From assembly GCF_000208745.1 (NCBI RefSeq), contig NC_030856.1, positions 2,215,659 through 2,279,658 on the forward strand: DNA of 64,000 nt. Reading direction: 5' to 3'. The position numbers were made by a program, and so were the translations under genes. Source of the DNA: Theobroma cacao (Eukaryota > Streptophyta > Magnoliopsida > Malvales > Malvaceae). Every line of letters begins with the position of its first letter. The stretch's first letter is position 1. Shown here one piece after another: positions 58,148 through 64,000 of this stretch. The notes below the pieces were generated by a model, which made no database searches, was not told where the DNA came from, and saw only the letters and a list, made by a program, of their open reading frames with translations.

Positions 58148-61100
58148 TTCTGTGTCATTGATGCTTAGTTAGAATGACTAATCGACGGCTTCCAATTATG
58201 TTGCTATTTTCGTAATTTTTTGATCTACCTGGTTGGTTTAATGGATTTCATGTTAAAACACTTGCACTATTTATTTTATTGTTGAGCTAACTTTTGTGAT
58301 CAAATTATGCACCCAATGGATTTAAAAATATTATTTGATGAATGTACAAAAATAGGTAGCAATGAACATATAGCATGTTAGTACTGACTATTGAGATTGT
58401 AATCGATTATTGTGATAAAATATTATGACTGAAAACAAACGGATAACAATCTGAAATGCCTGTAGGAACCTGCTGAAATGCATACCTAGCTTTTTGACCA
58501 CGCTTGTCATCTGAAAAATGGGAAAGCCCAAGCAATAATATACCTATTTTCTTCTTTTTCTCCTCCTTGGAGTTAAAAGAGAAGCAAAAATGAAGATAAA
58601 TCCTTCTTGACTTGGAAGTTGCATGTGGGAACAATGTCAAAACTTAAAAATGGAAAAGAAGGAAATGAAGAAGGAAAGTATGCACGGACTAAGCAACTGG
58701 CTGCACATTCTTAGAATGGAACACAATATTAATGTCACCATTAACTGAGAGTATATTGTCATTGACTAAGTTTTTTGGCTAATTCCCTCTCAAAGAAAAA
58801 AAAAATAAGAATGGAGATGCTCTGATAAAGAAAATTCTAACTAATGTAAAATTATTGGCTTCATGTTTGTGATCCTAATCATATTAATGTCTTCTCTATA
58901 AAAATTTTAAAAAATTAAATTACTTTAATGATGCATAAATTTCTCATAAATTTAACATTATTTAAAAAGGTAATTTAGTTGACACCTTTGATTGTCTCTT
59001 TTGTAATTGAGCATTACTCAGTAAATTTTAAAAAAATTTTGTGAACTTGTTGTCTGTCTAAATCATTTAATTTAGACATAGAAAATAATTTAATGTCAAT
59101 TTTACATGTAAAGTATGCAGATGTTTACTCAAATGCAAAAACCAAGAGCCATAGAAGAAAATGATGCACATATATACCAAGGAGAGATGAAGTTTCAGGA
59201 GCCAAGGCCAAGCTTTTCTATATTGATCAAAGAAAACTCAAGTAGAAATAAACTTTGCACTACAATAATCAGAAGCCCACTAGCAGAGGGAATTAAGAAA
59301 CAACTGTTAATTCTTCTCTTCGGCTAGCAAAAGCACTTGAATATAGAAATTTTTGAGTAAGTGATATGATCCCTCTATTATTGTCCTTTAATTTTTGTTA
59401 TTCTGTAATCATTTTTCCATTGAGATCCATTTATTCTCACCTACTTGCTTGCTCTGTTTAATGGCTTTCATGAAAAAATACTGTATCATATATAATTAAG
59501 AGGGAGATTTTCAAAACTTTCGTGGTTTAGAGATTAGTATAATAAATAAAAGAATATGTGACAATATTTTAATCTAATTTGTGGTTTAGAAACTAAACTG
59601 AAAATGTATAAAATAATATTCTTAAAATTATTCTGAAAAGGCACTCTATAGGTAAATCTCTACTTTTTGAACTATCATTTACAGATCATATTTTTTTTTC
59701 CCCCACATTTGATTCCTTGTTCTTTATCAGAAAATCATGCCTCTTCCTAATCTCTGTATCTGTCTCATTATTTCATTGGGAGGGTAAAAGAAAATGAATC
59801 CCCCTTTCTCCTCAAAGAGAATGTGATAGTGGGTCCACACTCTGAAAAATTGTCTGTATGAAGGAAGAAATAGTTTTGGTTAGTCGCGACCTACTTTCTG
59901 AAAAATTGCTGGACTCTTGTCCTGAGAGAATTAAGTTTAAGGTGGGAACCGAATTTATCAAAGCAAAAGGGAGATTCTCGGAACTTTTTTGATAATTTTG
60001 ATTCATTGTGGAATCAAACACAATATCAATGTCACTATTTATGGAGAGTGTATTGTCATTAAAAAAGTATTTATTGACTAATTTTCTCTCAAAGAATAAA
60101 AAAAGGATGAAGATGCTCTGTTGAAGGAAATTTTAATTAATGTAAAATTGATTTCATATTTGTGATTCTAAACATAATAATATCTTTTTCATAAAATTTA
60201 AAAAATTAAATTATTTTAATAAATAAAATATAAATTTTCACTAAACAAAATTTTAAGCATAATATCCAACACCTTTATCCTTGGAGGCCAATCCCTGTGA
60301 GAACAACAACCAGAGCAGGGCGCGAGCAAGCACCCACTAGGAGAATAAACAAAATTGATCACATAAAGGACCCCTGTAACAAAAGACAAATTCAGTGTGA
60401 ACAATCAACAAAAGTTGGCCCCCAGAAGCAATCAAAAAACTTGTCAAGAGCAGCTGCAAAAGAAATGAAAGTCACACTTTTTATTTTTTCTTTGTGCTCC
60501 TATATAAGCAAATGGGCGGTGGAATCATCGATTCACTTTTGAATTATTAATATTTTTTTATCATTTTTTAATTACTTTTCAGTATTTATTTTTAACCAAC
60601 TTAATTAGTTTGTATGAAAAACAATTAATTCTCTTTGTAAGCAAAAACTATTATTATTATTTCGTAAATGTTGTTAAGAGTAAACACTACACTTGATTAT
60701 CCTTATTTATAATTCATTTGTAATTAAACATTATTTGGTGAATTCTCTTGTAATAAAGAGTAATGACTTACTTTTAAAAGCTTTTTGTGAACTTGTTGCC
60801 TGCCTAAATCAATTAAGTTGGACATGGAAAAAAATTTAGTGCCAATTTTGCATGTAAAGTTTGCAGATGTATACTCAAATGCAAAAACCAAGAGCCATAG
60901 AAGAAAATGATGCACATATATACCAAGGAAAGACGAAGTTTGAGGAGCCAAGGCTAAGCTTCTATTTTTATCAAAGAAAACTGAAATAGAAATCAAGTTT
61001 GCTCTACAATAATCAGAAGCCCACTAGCAGAGGGAATTAAGAAGCAACAGTTAATTCTTCTTCAGCTAGCAAAAACACTGGAATACAGGAGATAAAATTT

Positions 61101-64000
61101 CGAATAAATGATGTGATTCCTTATTATTGTCCTTTATATTTTTGTCATTTTACAATCATTTTTTTCTTCAGATCCATTTATTTCTCACCTACTTGCTTAA
61201 TGGCTTTCATGAAAAAATAGTTGATGCCAAAAACGAAACCTTATCCTTCAATAACCAGAAATCAACTTTGCACTACAATAACCAGAAGCCCGCTAGCAAA
61301 AGGAATTATGGAACAACCGTTTATCCTTCTTCAGGTAGCAAAAACAATTGAATACAGAAACTCCAAGGCAGGAGAGAAAATTTTGAATAAATGATGTGAT
61401 CCTTCTATTTTTGTCATTTTGCAATCATTTTCCCCTTGAGCTTCCATGTGTTTCTCACCTTTAAATAGTATTATTCTTTCAAACAAAAGAATACCATCGA
61501 AAACAGGAGCCACAGCCATTTGGCCATTAGATAGTTGATGCTCCTCCCATCTTTTTCCTTTCTTCTTGTGGTCTATGAGGTGATCTCTTATCCAAAACTG
61601 AAAACGAAACATCAATTAAGATGCTGGGTAGTAAATAGGTGAAGCTTTCTTTCCATTCTGATGCAGTCACAGGTCCTAATTTGCACATCCTTTTCTTCTG
61701 AGTGAGCTGTCATTAGTCACGGTATCATGTAGAAGGGTCTATTTCATTAATAAAATTGTTGATTTTCAAAAATATAAAATAAAAATATTTAAAGAGTGTT
61801 ATAGCCTTTTATTTTGCTTTAAACTTTTTTTATTTTTTATTAATTAAAAAGATGAAAATTGACAGTTTCTTTGTAGCTTTTGTCAATGCGACAAGACATT
61901 ATATTGATACCTACAAGTATGAGTAATTGACGTGATCTCTCTATTATTGTCCTTTATGTTTGTTATTTCCCTGTTGTGTACATTTAATGGCTTTCATGAA
62001 AAAATCTCTCTCTGGCTACAAACTTGATAGGACCAAAGGATTAGAATACCGATATCAACCAACCAATTTACTAGATAATGGATGCATATATGGACAAATA
62101 TATTTATAAATATTGATAAAAAAAGTGTAAAAATGATGAAAATATACAGTAAATGTTAGAAATTTAGAATCAAATTTAGCATATGTTTATACATATTTTA
62201 GAATTATAGTATAAAAATTATATCATACTAATTAACTCTACACATAGTATATTGTTAAATATTTATAGGGTAAAAAAAAATCTCTATTATATTATAATTT
62301 ATATTATAAATATGGAAATAAATTGAAGCTAATTTGTGAAATATTGATTTCCAAACCCAAATATTAAAAGCCGAACCGATTAATAATACCTAATACCATA
62401 TTGAATTCTAATTAATTGAAAATATTTGGCTTCATGTTTATGCACCTAAACATAATAATATCTTCTTAGTAAGATTTCAAGATATTGAATCTTTATAAAC
62501 CTATTGAAAATAGAATAAAAATCAACAAGCGTCATTTGAATTACTTTAATGAAGCATAATGTAACAACTCAAGTTCAAGTATTCGTCTAGCAACTAAGCC
62601 ACGTGGTCCTCAAGTTGCTAATAATAATGGATTTGAATTGTTATATAGGTTTTAACAATCATATTCACATAAGATGTAGGCAATGGAGTATCACAATCCC
62701 ACTCATTGAAATCCTTGATGTTCTTATTAAGGCATTCGCAAGACCAAGATCCCCCACGTCAAACTGGTGTAAGCTCTGATGCTATTTATAACAACCTAAA
62801 TCTAAGCACTAACCCAACAACCTTTTAGGCTTCAGTCGCATGATTCTTAAAAGCTCAAGTTCTAGTAGTAATAGACGTGGCTTTTTATATAAGTGTTAAT
62901 AATCACATTCAAATAAGATGTGAGATGTGGGGTATCACACATAAATACTCCTAAAGAAATATTATCAACATTTTCTATTATTTAGATCATTTTGATGAAA
63001 ATATTTTCCATCATCATTGGTGAAGTTATTTGGGTGTTAAAATGATAAATAGGAGTTGATTACAAAATAATGAGGCCATTAGGTTTTCACATTAAAATTA
63101 AGAATGGAAATGAAAATGAGCAAAATTAATAATAATATTTTTCAGTGCATTTAACCACATATTATAAAGAAAGTAAGTTTCAATTTTGAAAAAATTTCTA
63201 TCTCATCATTGTTTTATCATAACATTATAAAAATATCGATATTTATCAATTATGTAAAACATTCAAAACTTATATTTATAAATGTGTATTCATTAAATGA
63301 CGATCTTTGAAATATTTTTTGTTATAATTATTAGTAAGATTTATTCAATTTATAAATAAAAATATTAATTGCATTAAATGATTTCATTAAAAAGTATGTT
63401 TTAAAATTTTAACAGTATTCAATAATTTAAATATTAATATTTTAAATTAATTTTTTTAAAATTAAATATTTTTATTTTTATTTTTTTAATATTTTAAATT
63501 AAATATGAATATTCTTCAAACTTATTATCCCAAGTTTAATATAAGAAAAGTTTTTTTATTCTTTAGGAAATGTCTTACGCCGCTGTATGTTCAGGGACTC
63601 GATTTCCTCTTGATAACGCTTTTGTCATTTGGAACAATTAAGCCCTTTTGTACGTATACTACTCATTTTATCTTCATAGCTTGACTTTTTATGTCACTAT
63701 AAGTCTTTTATCTACAAGATTCAAGACTTATTATGAAATATAAATTTTTAAAATTAAAAAATTTCTACTTTTAAAAAAAAATTAATTATAATTGGTATGG
63801 TTGGTCATTTAATGGCTTTCATGTAGCGCATTACTTATTGGAAATAGAAAATATCTTTTCAAATGTAAAACCATAGAAGAAAAGGATGAACATTTACTGA
63901 ACATCTCTTTATTGTTTTTTAAACTGTTTCTTTTCTTGGTGATATGCTTTTTCTCTTTCATTCCTGCCTTATTTTTGCTAAAACCTTTGCTTTGCGTCAA
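58148..64000. other. AT-rich noncoding DNA with leader-module copies
   Basis: No supported gene. Leader modules at 59150-59310, 60905-61050 and partial 61225-61330. 'atggctttcatg' recurs many times between 50,000 and 63,830. 59710-59830 matches 32240-32380. Confidence 0.55.
62560..62945. repeat. Repeat with two related halves, possible small transposable element
   Basis: Two halves (about 62560-62700 and 62800-62940) share 'aatcatattcacataagatg'-like sequence (cacattcaaataagatg in the second), 'gtatcaca' and 'acgtgg'. It contains 'gctctgatgctatttataacaacct', a phrase resembling plant repeats ending in 'ctctgataccatttgtaacaacc'. Family not identified. Confidence 0.4.

Noticed and set aside
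1..64000. CRISPR-like array or bacterial operon
   Set aside because: Repeats here are long, diverged and in plant intron/LTR contexts; no short regular repeats with unique spacers were seen.

Overview
This is a plant nuclear window: AT-rich, intron-rich, with plant CC-NB-ARC-LRR (CNL) resistance-gene homologues, a plant RBP45/47-type RNA-binding protein gene and plant LTR retrotransposons. It looks like a eudicot; I cannot fix the genus. The region is a tandem resistance-gene cluster of the RPS2/At4g27190-like CNL lineage. Three family members (called C, A and B from left to right) all lie on the minus strand.

Layout. 1-4259: the 5' part of a decayed Ty1/copia element on the minus strand (LTR, tRNA-Met primer site, gag, protease, integrase and part of RT), cut by the window edge. 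4260-5474: mostly noncoding. 5475-12000: CNL pseudogene C, heavily decayed. 12286-16135: a 7-exon RBP45/47-like gene on the same strand, with two in-frame stops and exon-2 indels. 17275-24061: CNL gene A, six coding exons, complete except for one TGA between NB-ARC and LRR. 24062-33569: 5' leader of A, then a mosaic of duplicated noncoding segments. 33570-47022: CNL gene B, eleven coding exons over 13.4 kb, with an intact CC-NB-ARC exon but one frameshift and one exon interrupted by an N. 47023-52180: leader of B and more duplicated leader modules. 52182-54776: a small copia derivative with two LTRs and only gag and protease. 55188-58142: a 2.95-kb solo LTR with a 5-bp target duplication. 58148-64000: AT-rich noncoding DNA with more leader-module copies.

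The most informative signal is the architecture of the LRR part of these genes. It is built from four recognisable exon types (I: 'LTSLQELHV', II: 'ENQAPPLSNL', III: 'D(V/I)..xA(L/V)KELL', IV: 'ELYLSDLG'). Internal exons are bounded by phase-0 introns and are multiples of 3 nt. The introns between them are also homologous, so unequal exchange can add, delete or fuse exons without breaking frame. The window records this: gene B has repeated II-III alternation, a II/I fusion exon, and a near-identical 1.49-kb duplication that meets itself at the single N; genes A and C carry II/III fusion exons.

As the sequence stands, no CNL here encodes an uninterrupted full-length protein. Gene A could still make a CC-NB-ARC-only protein, and gene B would be full length if its single-base insertion and the N junction are assembly errors. 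Exon limits below were placed by hand from splice motifs and paralogue comparison.
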